DNA from: an uncultured bacterium
GTDB lineage: Bacteria; Desulfobacterota; BSN033; UBA1163
DNA length: 64,000 bases
NCBI GenBank assembly: GCA_938002255.1
Contig: CALLAL010000034.1
Coordinates: 1-64,000, forward strand
Direction of reading: 5' to 3'
The notes beneath the pieces are model-generated. The model searched no databases, was not told the origin of the DNA, and saw only the letters and a list, made by a program, of their open reading frames with translations. Every line of letters begins with the position of its first letter. Position 1 is the first letter of the stretch. This document shows positions 17,741 through 25,920 of this stretch, piece after piece. The translations under genes and the position numbers were made by a program.

Positions 17741-18053
17741 ATGCCAACTATATTGCTTATAATGGGATGGAGACTTTTCTTCTATGCAAATGAACGGAAT
17801 GAACCTATTCATGTTCATTGTCGGAAGGGCGATGTAGAATATAAATTTTGGCTCGACAGGGATAATTTTAACGTTGAGGAGGCCTTTAGTGTTTAGTTTC
17901 AACCTCACTCCAAAAGATAGGCGTGAGATAAAGCAAATCATTTATGAACATTTTGACTACATTGAGCAACAATGGGATGAGTTTCAAAGGAGAAAAGGAC
18001 AACGAAAGCATATCTTGATATCAAGAATCTACATTTCAGTGGTGAGTACATGA
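17741..18053 (+). pseudogene. DUF4160-family gene, frameshifted
   Basis: The first part (MPTILLIMGWRLFFYANE, then PIHVHCRKGDVEYKFWLD) is a classic DUF4160 start. The frame reaches a TAG after VEEAFSV, and the rest of the domain (LTPKDRREIKQIIYEHFDYI) continues in the next frame to a TGA at 18051. One base change in length explains this. DUF4160 genes normally lie before a DUF2442 gene, as here, and the pair is suspected to be toxin-antitoxin-like. It lies between two attC sites. Confidence 0.7.
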
Positions 18054-18264
18054 GATTGACCATTGATGGGGATGAGAAGAAATTTAGAATCAAGGAGATA
18101 TCTCCTGCCCTTGAAAGGGCGACTCAAGATGAGATGAAAGGAATGTATATGAGATTTCTCCTTCTGGTTATGGTATCCACTGGCCTTTGATCGACGATGA
18201 TATTTCAATAGATGGACTGCTCGGAATTCTCCATACAAGAGAACCAAAGAGAAAAACCGCCTAA
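18006..18264 (+). pseudogene. DUF2442-family gene, frameshifted
   Basis: The first half (LDIKNLHFSGEYMRLTIDGD) is in one frame. After about codon 45 the family's C-terminal block (SGYGIHWPLIDDDISIDGLL) continues in another frame. Its TAA stop falls inside the left core of the next attC, as is usual for integron cassettes. The first codon is unclear. It is the partner of the broken DUF4160 gene. Confidence 0.65.
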
Positions 18265-18349
18265 CACTTATAAGGCACTGGAGCCGACCGCGGGTCGCTC
18301 TGTTGGCCTGGATTTGCTGGAGTGCGGCGGCTCACCTTAATCGTTCGGC
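18259..18349 (+). other. attC: attC-like site, degenerate right core
   Basis: The left core GCCTAAC (18259-18265) is perfect and contains the upstream stop codon. The right core is GTTCGGC (18343-18349), one base from consensus. The arms GGAGCCGACCGC / GCGGCGGCTCACC pair well. The length of 91 bp is within the attC range. Confidence 0.7.
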
Positions 18350-18391
18350 AGGTGGATGATGGAGACAAACCTAAGACCGATGGAGATACAC

Positions 18392-20221
18392 ATGAGACGG
18401 ATCCCGAACATTCCTATGGCTCTTGTCCTTTTGATGGCTATCCTTTGTAATTCGAGTTTAGCCCCGGCATGGGGTGATGACGGTAAGGGTGCATTTGAAC
18501 GGCGCACAATGCTTTTGCAGGGGAGGGAGCGCACGTATTTCGTCTACGCGCCGTCAAGTCAAACCGCAAAGGCGGCAAAACCTGTCGTCTTCCTGCTGCA
18601 TGGCGGAGGTGGTGCGGATGCACACGAAATGGCGAAACGCACAGGCATACACCCCATCGCTGATCGGGAAGGCTTTCTTGTCGTTTATCCGTATGGCGTC
18701 GACGGACAATGGAACGACGGCCGCGGGAAGACATTTCGACGCGCCCAGGACAATACCAACATCGATGATGTCGGATTCATTTCCTCTATCCTCGATGACT
18801 TGATTCAATCCGGCAGCGCGGATCCCAACCGCGTTTATGTCGTAGGGCTTTCGAACGGCGGGATGATGACCTACCGGTTGGGAATCGAGTTGGGCGACAG
18901 GCTGACGGGAATTGCTGCTATCATCGCCAATCTTCCCGCGAAGCTGGCAGGCCAGAGACCGGTCCGACCGCTTCCGGTCCTCATCATGAACGGAACCGCC
19001 GATCCCATGATGCCTTGGGACGGCGGATCGGTCCGAGTGCTGGGGAAGAAGTATGGAGAAGTTCTGTCCACAGCCGCTACGGTGAAATATTGGACAAAGG
19101 CGGCGGGCTTGGCGGAACCGCCGGAAACAAGGAGGCTGAAAGATCGGTCCTCGGACGACCGGTCAACTGTGGAAGTGGACGTGTATCGGAAGCCGCAGGG
19201 AACGTTGGAAGTGGTGTTATATCGGGTGGTCGGTGGCGGTCATAATCTCCCTGGAGGACAGACTCCGGATCGGCCGCGGCTGCTTGGGCCGAAAAATATG
19301 GATATCGATGGCATGGAGGAAGTGTGGGCTTTTTTCAAGAAGCACGGCTCTGGTGGGGCGTCGGTAGAGCCGAATACGACCTCCGACGTAAAACCGGCAT
19401 GGAAATCAAAGATCGTGCAGGTGGGCGATCCGAAGGCCAATTATCTGAATGTCGAATTCACGGCGGATGGCCGGTATATGGTGTGGTTCGAAGGCCAAGA
19501 CGACAGCCCGGTCAACGGTATCGTCTGGCACTGCGGCGTTGATCCAGATACGGGGAATCTCATTCCCCAAGACGGCCGGGGTTTCCGGGCCTTTGAATCA
19601 ACGTCGTGGGCGCGCGCCAATCCGGGCCACGACGCAAAAGGCCCATACTATATCGGCGCAGACCGCGACGGCTATCTCCTCATGGTTCGTCCGGTGAGCC
19701 CCACCGAAGGGCGGATCACTCGTTTGCCAACTCCTCCCGATCTTCGGCGGCGAGCGATCTATCCCACCATTCTTCGAGATCGGGAAGGCGGGTTTGTTTT
19801 CTTCATTCAGAATGAAAGCACGCCGGGTGCCGGCACCCGCTTCAACGGCAACTCCTGGGTGGAGCTGCAATATCTGGATCTTGCGGACCCGAAGTCGATT
19901 CACGTCATCGAGCGACAGGAAATACCACGACAGGGTTTTGCCCCAATGGATACAGGTTTTGCGCGTTGGATGAGGCAACGGCCGCTCCTCACTTACGGCG
20001 TGATGTCTAAAAGCGGTGCAGTGGAGGTGCGAGGTTTCGATGCCGATCACCCCGAGCGTGGTGCGGCCGATCTGATCGTCGACGGCCACAACAAGATCGA
20101 TCCTTATGGAATGCGCCTTGGGGACTTTGAGTTCATTTTTGCAGGCATTGACGCGACGTCGACGAGTCATATCTATCGCCGTCCGGCGGATCAGCGCGAG
20201 GAGAACTCCTTCACATTGTGA
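18392..20221 (+). CDS. PHB depolymerase-family esterase with C-terminal propeller-like region
   Basis: Secreted alpha/beta hydrolase. A signal peptide spans residues ~1-30, beginning at the ATG at 18392, which has GGAG 6 bases upstream (18356 is an alternative). The hydrolase domain (~40-320) shows VFLLHGGGGADAHEM (oxyanion), GLSNGGMM with nucleophile Ser, NGTADPMMPW with Asp, and GGGHNLPG with His, the LpqC/feruloyl esterase-PHB depolymerase pattern. The remaining ~280 residues have repeated aromatic/Gly blades (YMVWFEGQDD, IGADRDGYLLMV), suggesting a beta-propeller. The TGA at 20219 is followed by an open continuation in the same frame to 20650. GC content seems higher than in neighbours, a sign of acquisition. 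Confidence 0.8.
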   Translation: MRRIPNIPMALVLLMAILCNSSLAPAWGDDGKGAFERRTMLLQGRERTYFVYAPSSQTAKAAKPVVFLLHGGGGADAHEMAKRTGIHPIADREGFLVVYPYGVDGQWNDGRGKTFRRAQDNTNIDDVGFISSILDDLIQSGSADPNRVYVVGLSNGGMMTYRLGIELGDRLTGIAAIIANLPAKLAGQRPVRPLPVLIMNGTADPMMPWDGGSVRVLGKKYGEVLSTAATVKYWTKAAGLAEPPETRRLKDRSSDDRSTVEVDVYRKPQGTLEVVLYRVVGGGHNLPGGQTPDRPRLLGPKNMDIDGMEEVWAFFKKHGSGGASVEPNTTSDVKPAWKSKIVQVGDPKANYLNVEFTADGRYMVWFEGQDDSPVNGIVWHCGVDPDTGNLIPQDGRGFRAFESTSWARANPGHDAKGPYYIGADRDGYLLMVRPVSPTEGRITRLPTPPDLRRRAIYPTILRDREGGFVFFIQNESTPGAGTRFNGNSWVELQYLDLADPKSIHVIERQEIPRQGFAPMDTGFARWMRQRPLLTYGVMSKSGAVEVRGFDADHPERGAADLIVDGHNKIDPYGMRLGDFEFIFAGIDATSTSHIYRRPADQREENSFTL

Positions 20222-20650
20222 AAGAAACTTGCCCCCGAACCGAGCCAGCTTGCTAAACCAAGCTTAGCTCAATCCCATGAGCCGTTTGTTTTCCGAGACA
20301 ACTTATACACGGTTTATCAAGTCAACGAGCAAGGGGCGGGGTTCTTTGACACAACGTTCAGAAAACCTGGCGAAATCTGGCTGGCCTCTGTTGGGACCGA
20401 TCCCATCCGTCAATGGCGGGTCGCTCCGGCCGGCACGGCGTTTGTGGCCGAGCCTGAGCCAATGGTCTCCGGAGACTGCATCAGGATATTTTACAACCAA
20501 CCTCTGTTTGAATATCAGAAGTCCACCGACCAAGGCCAATCGCAACGGAAAGGCCTGCGGAACCGATTAGGTCTGCGTGGGGAATCTCGCCGCCTGCCAC
20601 GGTTCGCTCTCTATCGCGTTGATTTATGTCCTGAAACCGGCCAGAGATGA
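20222..20650 (+). pseudogene. In-frame continuation of the esterase gene beyond TGA
   Basis: From the TGA at 20219-20221 the same frame stays open for 142 more codons to TGA at 20648. It reads HEPFVFRDNLYTVYQVNEQG, FRKPGEIWLAS and so on, which looks like further propeller blades. The simplest reading is a nonsense mutation in a longer (~750-residue) cassette protein. No cysteine or redox motif surrounds the TGA, so selenocysteine is not favoured. A stem (AGCTTG-CTAAAC-CAAGCT, 20247-20264) lies 25 bases after the TGA. Confidence 0.55.
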
Positions 20651-20703
20651 AGGGCATGTATCTCTTACCTGAAACCTCCGCTAGTGCAGATTCCACCGAT
20701 GTT

Positions 20704-20763
20704 GCCGAACAATAGCATGCAGCGGACGGCGCTGCGCTCCGCCGCTGATGCTGAGCATCAGGC
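20704..20763 (+). other. attC: attC-like site, last recognisable in the array
   Basis: The left core is GCCGAAC (20704-20710), then AATAGCATGCAGCGGACGGCG pairs with CGCCGCTGATGCTGA around a short loop. The right core has decayed to ATCAGGC (20757-20763). It lies 54 bases after the esterase frame's final stop. No further site was seen downstream. Confidence 0.7.
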
Positions 20764-20829
20764 TCATAGCATATGTGAATAGGATACATTAGCGCAATGA
20801 ATCAATGTTTAAAAAAGGAGGTACTTAAG

Positions 20830-22887
20830 ATGGCTGAAGTATTCCTGTCGAAGAACGCCATTCGCCCCATGGGCCACCGGGCGAAAGCGAAGGCACTGCA
20901 GAAGGAGAAGCAGGAATGGGGTTGGCTCATCAAGGGCAAGGCGACTAAGAATGGCGAGGTGCTGCCCAATGGCGTCAAAGGGGGGAGCCGAATCCTTTAC
21001 AGAATTTTGGAGCAGTATTTCAAGAAGTTTGATGAAATGGCAATCTGCATGCTCACCTGTTTTATCGCGGTGATTCTATTTGCCTCCGGCAGCCCGCAGG
21101 AGACAGCGGCATCGGAGCCGTCTGCCGAGCCCCTGTACAAGGTAGTGAGTCCCGTCGGAGAGAGTACCATCAAGTTCACTACCATGGTTCCCAGGCTGGA
21201 TACCCTTACCGGAAAAACAGTGTGCATGGTATGGAATAGTGCGTTCAAGTCCCACGTGACCCTCCCTGCCATTGGGGAAGCACTGAAAAAACAATACCCT
21301 GGCATCAAAATTGTCCCATATACCGATATGCCTAATGCATTTCTACCCGAACCTCCAGGGATCCCCAAGAAACAATCCGAAGCCCTACAAGCACTTTACA
21401 AAGAAAAAGGCTGCGATGCAGTAATAAGTGGGAACGGTGGCTGAGGCATCTGTGCACCGCGTGCGGCGTACGCGATAGTCCTGGCCGAGCAGTCTGGCAT
21501 TCCAGGCGTTGTAGTGACGAATCCCGGTTTCGATGAACAGGTGCGCAATTTCGCCCAAGACAATGGCATCCCATCCCTCCAAGTTGCCGTGTATCCGGAT
21601 CCTTTTGACCTTGAAACAGACGCTCAACTGCGGGAGAAGTCCGAAAAGATTGTCGTTCCTCAGATCATTGATGCGTTAACGAAACCAATTAAAGAATTGA
21701 AGGGTCCCATTGTGAAGGGGGACAGTCGAGCGATCGTGTTCACAGGCACCATCGATCAAATTAATCGATACTTTACGAAGATGGGGTGGAGCGATGGAAT
21801 GTCCATAACTCCGCCGACGAGGGAGAAGGTCGAGGAGTTTCTGAAATATACCGATTATCCATCCGATCAGGAGATAGCGGTGCTCCCGGTCGCAAACCTG
21901 AAGGCCACACCATGGAACATAGCTGTTAATGGCGTAATGGCCGGCTGCCGTCCCGAGTATATGCCTATCCTGATCGCGGCGGTACAGGCCATAGCCGATC
22001 CTGATTTTAGATACAGGGACCACGGCGGTAGTACCCATTCTTTTACGAACTTCTTCTGGGTCAACGGACCGATCGCAAGGCAGCTCGGTATTGACCACGG
22101 ACAGGGACTTATTGCAAACCCGGTCAACAGCGTCCTCGGTCGCGCCATGAGCTTTATAGAGAGGAACATCGCAGGTTTCAGGATCAAAGAAACCCAGATG
22201 GGCAGTTTCGGAAAGCAGCTATCGTGGTTCTTGGCGGAAGATGAAGAGGCAATGAGAAAACTGGGATGGGAGCCATTCCATGTGGAGAAAGGATTTGCAA
22301 AGGACGCGAACACTTTGTCTGCAGGGTACAGCACCTTATGGGGCCGCAATCTCATTCCCTCGACGTCAGATTCCAAGATCCTCATGCAAATCATGGCCTA
22401 CGGGATGGTCAACACAGAAGCCTTTGCCAGCGGCATTACGGGGAGTCGTCGATATGTGCTCATCGCGCCAGGTGTAGCCAAAATTTTCGCTGAAGGAGGC
22501 TATACAAAAAAGAGTCTCAGGCATGACCTCATTAAAACGGGACGAAAGATCACTCATGAGGCGATCTTCTCAAAAGTATACGGTTCGTTTGGCCCGGTAT
22601 ACAGTTCGTTCGAAGCCGAGCTCCAGAAGGCACTGAAAGATAAGAATACCCAAAAAGGAATGCTGCCGCCATGGTACCCCAGGCTCCCCGGTTGGGAAAA
22701 TATCGAAACGTCGCCGGCCATCAGGCAGGTTGAATTCATCATCTGCGGAGACCCGGCCAGAAATAAGGTGCAGACGCTGGCGGGTGGCCCCGGCACTGCC
22801 ATTAAGGAAATAAAGCTTCCGGCAAAATGGGACGAACTCATGGCGAAGGCTGGATATCGACCCCTGAAAGAGTTTTTTCTCAAATAG
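20830..22887 (+). CDS. UGSC-family selenoprotein with in-frame TGA (Sec205)
   Basis: The frame runs from an ATG at 20830 (AGGAGG 9 bases upstream) to 22887, with a single internal TGA at 21442-21444. Both sides of the TGA are continuous family sequence: GCDAVISGNGG-U-GICAPRAAYAIVL and IPGVVVTNPGFDEQVRN, matching the UGSC family pattern (U-G-S/I-C), where U is selenocysteine. Length is 685 residues. A hydrophobic segment (residues ~70-90, MAICMLTCFIAVILFASG) suggests membrane targeting or an alternative start at 21037. The C-terminal ~400 residues are a second conserved domain with His and Cys (VMAGCRPEYMPI, DHGGSTHSF). The reaction is unknown. Standard gene calling would split it into two genes. 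Confidence 0.85.
21458..21474 (+). promoter_or_regulatory. Candidate bacterial SECIS hairpin for Sec205
   Basis: CGCGT-GCGGCGT-ACGCG forms a 5-bp stem and a G-rich 7-base loop 14-30 bases after the TGA. The loop begins with G, 18 bases past the codon, within the spacing known for bacterial SECIS elements, which lie inside the coding region. Confidence 0.6.
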
Positions 22888-22996
22888 CAAGGTTCACAAC
22901 ACGGAGAGGTAGTTTGAGATCTATGGAAGAAAAGGAAGAGAGGGTAGTAAGGCAGAGGCATTAGGTTGTACCGGATTCAGCGCTGGGCACCTTTTA

Positions 22997-23233
22997 GTGA
23001 CAATGGGGTCGAGAGCCGCTGCTCAGATCGAGGTTCCACGCATCACCCTCCATAAGTTGAAAGGCATGATCGATCAGAAAGAGACCGCGTTGATATTCGA
23101 CACACAGTTGAGTGAGAAATGGAGTCGAGGCAAGACTGCCTCGATAGGTGCGATCATTAATATGACAGGTACCCCCAGAAACGCCCAATCACTTGCGAGA
23201 AACAAAAACGTGCCCAACCTGGCAGTTCATTGA
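22997..23233 (+). pseudogene. Rhodanese-like domain remnant
   Basis: IEVPRITLHKLKGMIDQKET followed by ALIFDTQLSEKWSRGKTASIGAI matches the first half of a rhodanese domain. The active-site half (with Cys) is missing; the following residues to the stop do not resemble the family. There is no ribosome-binding site and the start (GTG) is arbitrary. It is probably a 3'-truncated relic of a periplasmic rhodanese. Confidence 0.5.
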
Positions 23234-23356
23234 ACATGTATGGCCGTGCCGTTTTATGATTTTTTCAAGAAATCAATCGGCTTGATAATTGATGAAAGCT
23301 CGTGGAAGCCCTGGCTGCCAATGATCGCTGTCTGTTAGATTTAACTGATATTGTCA

Positions 23357-24118
23357 TCACGATTGACAATGAGGACACGCATAGGTAATCCGCCTTGCCT
23401 GACGGAAGAACTGAATGGGATCTCCACAATTCGGGCAGGGTTGACCACTTCTTCGATAAATTTGAATCCAGCGACCCCGTCGGCCGATCTGTTTTATCCA
23501 CCCCTCAAACATTTTTAATAGCCAGCGAAGTAATTCCTCCTTTTCTGTTTGAGAGAGCGAACCGACCTTTCTGCGAGGGTGAATGCGGGACCTGAAGAGG
23601 ATTTCTATTCGGAGAATGTTTCCCACGCCTGCAATGATCTGCTGATCCAAAAGGGCCTCTCCAATTTCCCTTGAGGGATCCCTCTTAAGCCGCTGAAAAA
23701 ACTCTCTCGAGGAAAAATCAGATCGAAGTGGGTCAGGTCCAAGGTTACCCCATTTAGGATTATTCTGTAGCTCAAAGGGAGTTAACAGTTTGACCACGGG
23801 AGCTGAGAAGAGCACAACGATATGAGAGTCTGTATGAAAGACTACCTGCGCCCGCTGGGCGGGTTTATCCCATGGCTCGCCTTTTCGATAAATCCGCCAC
23901 GATCCCCACATCATGAGATGGACGAGAAGAATTCGATCTTTCGAAAAATGAATCCGAAACTGTTTTCCGTGGGCTTCCACTTTTTGAATGTGAACATCCT
24001 GCAAGGAGGACTCGAGGTCTTTGAGCGTTCGGAGACGAAATTCGATTCGAACCGCTCTTCCAAGAAGAACCTTCTTCAGTTGATTGACGTAATGATGAAC
24101 AAGAGGTCCTTCAGTCAT
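23357..24118 (-). CDS. Fpg/Nei-family DNA glycosylase
   Basis: Base-excision repair glycosylase/AP lyase of 253 residues. It begins MTEGPLVHHY: Glu3 and the EGP block are present, but the usual catalytic Pro2 is Thr. The conserved Lys lies in VEAHGKQFRIHF. The helix-two-turn-helix region (ALLDQQIIAGVGNILRIEILF) is intact, and the C-terminal zinc finger (CPNCG-x15-CPHC) is complete. The Thr2 variant suggests a side branch in which the N-terminal amine of Thr would act as nucleophile, or altered activity. It is convergent with the rhodanese relic and divergent from the flavodoxin relic. Confidence 0.87.
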   Translation of the reverse strand: MTEGPLVHHYVNQLKKVLLGRAVRIEFRLRTLKDLESSLQDVHIQKVEAHGKQFRIHFSKDRILLVHLMMWGSWRIYRKGEPWDKPAQRAQVVFHTDSHIVVLFSAPVVKLLTPFELQNNPKWGNLGPDPLRSDFSSREFFQRLKRDPSREIGEALLDQQIIAGVGNILRIEILFRSRIHPRRKVGSLSQTEKEELLRWLLKMFEGWIKQIGRRGRWIQIYRRSGQPCPNCGDPIQFFRQARRITYACPHCQS

Positions 24119-24211
24119 GGGAATCTCTTTGATGATTTCACAAAAAAGTTTGTCCTCGTTGATAATTCCATGATGGAAGGATAAGATTTTTTAGATGGGG
24201 AAACAAGATCC

Positions 24212-24585
24212 ATGAGGAAAATCCTGGCGATTTATGGAAGTCTGAGGCGGAAAGGAAATACACTGTCAATGCACACACGAAGATCCTTGTGGACCGTTGT
24301 CAATCTCTTTGGGTCAAGAAGTATGGGATCGATAAGATTCCCTATGGTCAATCAAAACCTAAACGAAAGGGGATCTTTACCTCAGTCGGAGTGACCAGAA
24401 GCAAAAGGCTTTTCGAGGGAACGCTTCTCACGCTAAAATATTTTTTTGATGTTCTGGATGCGGAACTCTGGAAGGTCCTTTTGTATAGAGATCTCGGTTT
24501 TGAAGGGGAAGTGCTGAAGCATCCAGAGTATCTTCAAGAAGCTTACGAAACCGGGAAAGAATTCGATTTAGCCATCCATACTTAA
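24212..24585 (+). pseudogene. Flavodoxin/NADPH-dependent FMN reductase-like gene with internal deletion
   Basis: The start MRKILAIYGSLRRKGNT is the FMN-binding loop of the iron-sulfur flavoprotein/FMN reductase family. After ~20 codons the frame changes, and the C-terminal third (DRCQSLWVKKY, then KGIFTSVGVTRSKRLFEGTL) continues in another frame to 24585. The middle ~80 codons are gone. It is clearly a relic. Confidence 0.7.
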
Positions 24586-24617
24586 CGCAATCATAAATAG
24601 GTATCACGGAGGGACGG

Positions 24618-25013
24618 ATGCTAAAGGTGGAAGTGGGATTGAAGGGTAAACAAGAAATGACCGTAGAACGTCCTGACCTGGCAAGCACGATGGGAAATAT
24701 CGGTGCGGAGGTTCTCTCTACCCACCGGGTCGTTCTTCTCATGGAAATGGCAGCCCGAAATGCAATCAAGGATTGTTTACCGGAAGGAAAGATGACGGTG
24801 GGAACTTTCATCCGGATTCAACATCTGGCCGCTACTCCACTCGGATCTAAAGTGCGTGCAGAGGCAACTCTGAAGGAGTTCGACGGCCGTAAGTTGGTCT
24901 TTGATGTTGCAGCCTTCGATAAATTTGAAAAGATCGCAGAAGGCGAGAATGAACAACTCATCGTTTCGATCAGTAACTTCCTGGCGAGGGTTCATAAGAA
25001 GACGGTAAGATAA
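24618..25013 (+). CDS. Hotdog-fold thioesterase (FlK-like)
   Basis: Acyl-CoA thioesterase-like protein of 131 residues. ASTMGNIGAEVLSTHRVVLLMEMAA near residues 22-46 is the hotdog core and helix. VGTFIRIQHLAATPLGSKVR follows and carries the conserved His and Thr of the fluoroacetyl-CoA thioesterase (FlK) group. GGAGGG precedes the ATG by 5 bases. The substrate is unknown. It lies alone between a relic and a convergent gene. Confidence 0.85.
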   Translation: MLKVEVGLKGKQEMTVERPDLASTMGNIGAEVLSTHRVVLLMEMAARNAIKDCLPEGKMTVGTFIRIQHLAATPLGSKVRAEATLKEFDGRKLVFDVAAFDKFEKIAEGENEQLIVSISNFLARVHKKTVR

Positions 25014-25046
25014 AAACGATCCTGTCGATTTTGTTACAGAACAAAA

Positions 25047-25652
25047 TCATTCATCGAGAAAATGGATCACCTCACCGTCTGGGATGGGTCTCAGGCGGCC
25101 ACCCTGGTTAAGGTCACGGACCTTTCCTGCTGTAATGAGGGCATCGTCGGGATAACCGCGTTGTTCCCAGAAGCCGGCGACATAATCATCTATCAATTCG
25201 ATTTTCATGACGCTCTTGGCAGACTTATAGCCCCAAAGATAAGGACAGAATACACGGACAGGACCTCCGTAGTCCTCCTCCAAGGGTTCGCCGTCAAACT
25301 CATAGGCGAGCAGGGTTCTCTCACGCAGAACCACTTCAATAGGGATGGAGGTATCGTAGATCATCCTGTAAGACCAGAACCGGACATACCGGACTCCAGG
25401 AGACGCCTTCACAGCATTCAGCAAATCGGAAATCTTCACGCCTCCCCACTTCCCACGCACAGAGAACCTGGTGACGCTCGTCAGGCGCGCATCGGCAATC
25501 GATTTAGGCAAAGCGATTAGTTCCTGCCAGGTGAAGTGTCTCGGATTCAAGCAGAGACCTCCAACCTCAATGACCCATCCCTCCCGATCGAGCTTACCCG
25601 GATGGCCTTCTGCCCAGAAAACCGGTGTTCCCAGCTCTTTTAATCTGCTCAT
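25047..25652 (-). CDS. Sulfite-oxidase-like molybdopterin protein
   Basis: Small (201-residue) soluble member of the sulfite oxidase/MsrP molybdenum-cofactor superfamily. The core runs from LTSVTRFSVRGKWGGVKISD to EDYGGPVRVFCPYLWGYKSAK, followed by WEQRGYPDD. At the place of the molybdenum-ligating cysteine (xRxC-V-x2-W/F-S) a serine, Ser59 (codon AGC at 25476-25478), is found. Either the metal ligand is different or catalysis is lost. No signal peptide is present, and AGGAGG lies 6 bases before the ATG. No YedZ-like partner is nearby. Confidence 0.8.
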   Translation of the reverse strand: MSRLKELGTPVFWAEGHPGKLDREGWVIEVGGLCLNPRHFTWQELIALPKSIADARLTSVTRFSVRGKWGGVKISDLLNAVKASPGVRYVRFWSYRMIYDTSIPIEVVLRERTLLAYEFDGEPLEEDYGGPVRVFCPYLWGYKSAKSVMKIELIDDYVAGFWEQRGYPDDALITAGKVRDLNQGGRLRPIPDGEVIHFLDE

Positions 25653-25848
25653 TTGTTGCCTCCTATCTTTAACTGCTTTGGGTCTGAAGGGTTAACCCAG
25701 ATGTTGCATCATTTCTGTTCAAATGGGCAACGGCGATCCGTTTGGAAAGGCTTCAAGTCGAACCTTTTTCGGTATCGGCAAAACCGTTTCGTTTCCCTGC
25801 CGGAATTGACTTTCAGTGAAGTCCCCCGTTTCCCATAAAATGATAAAA

Positions 25849-25909
25849 AACCGCCATTTGAAGCCTTGGAGGGCGGATTGCCCTTGCCCGTTTTTCAACG
25901 GGTGGGTTA
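25849..25909. repeat. Dispersed intergenic repeat, copy 2 of 2 (~61 bp)
   Basis: Second copy of the unit at 2970-3032, same orientation. It shares the AACC-GCCATT-GAA-CCTTG and GCGGATTG-CCTTG-CCGTTTTT-CAACGGG blocks and lies between two minus-strand genes near the end of the PPOX gene. Confidence 0.65.
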
Positions 25910-25920
25910 AACTACGTAAC

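Noticed and set aside
20219..20221. TGA as a third selenocysteine codon in the esterase gene
   Set aside because: No Cys or redox motif around it, and the nearby hairpin lies further from the TGA than a normal SECIS; a nonsense mutation is simpler.
20277..20570. 97-codon frame after the esterase
   Set aside because: It is out of phase with the esterase continuation, which reads as protein-like in the other frame.
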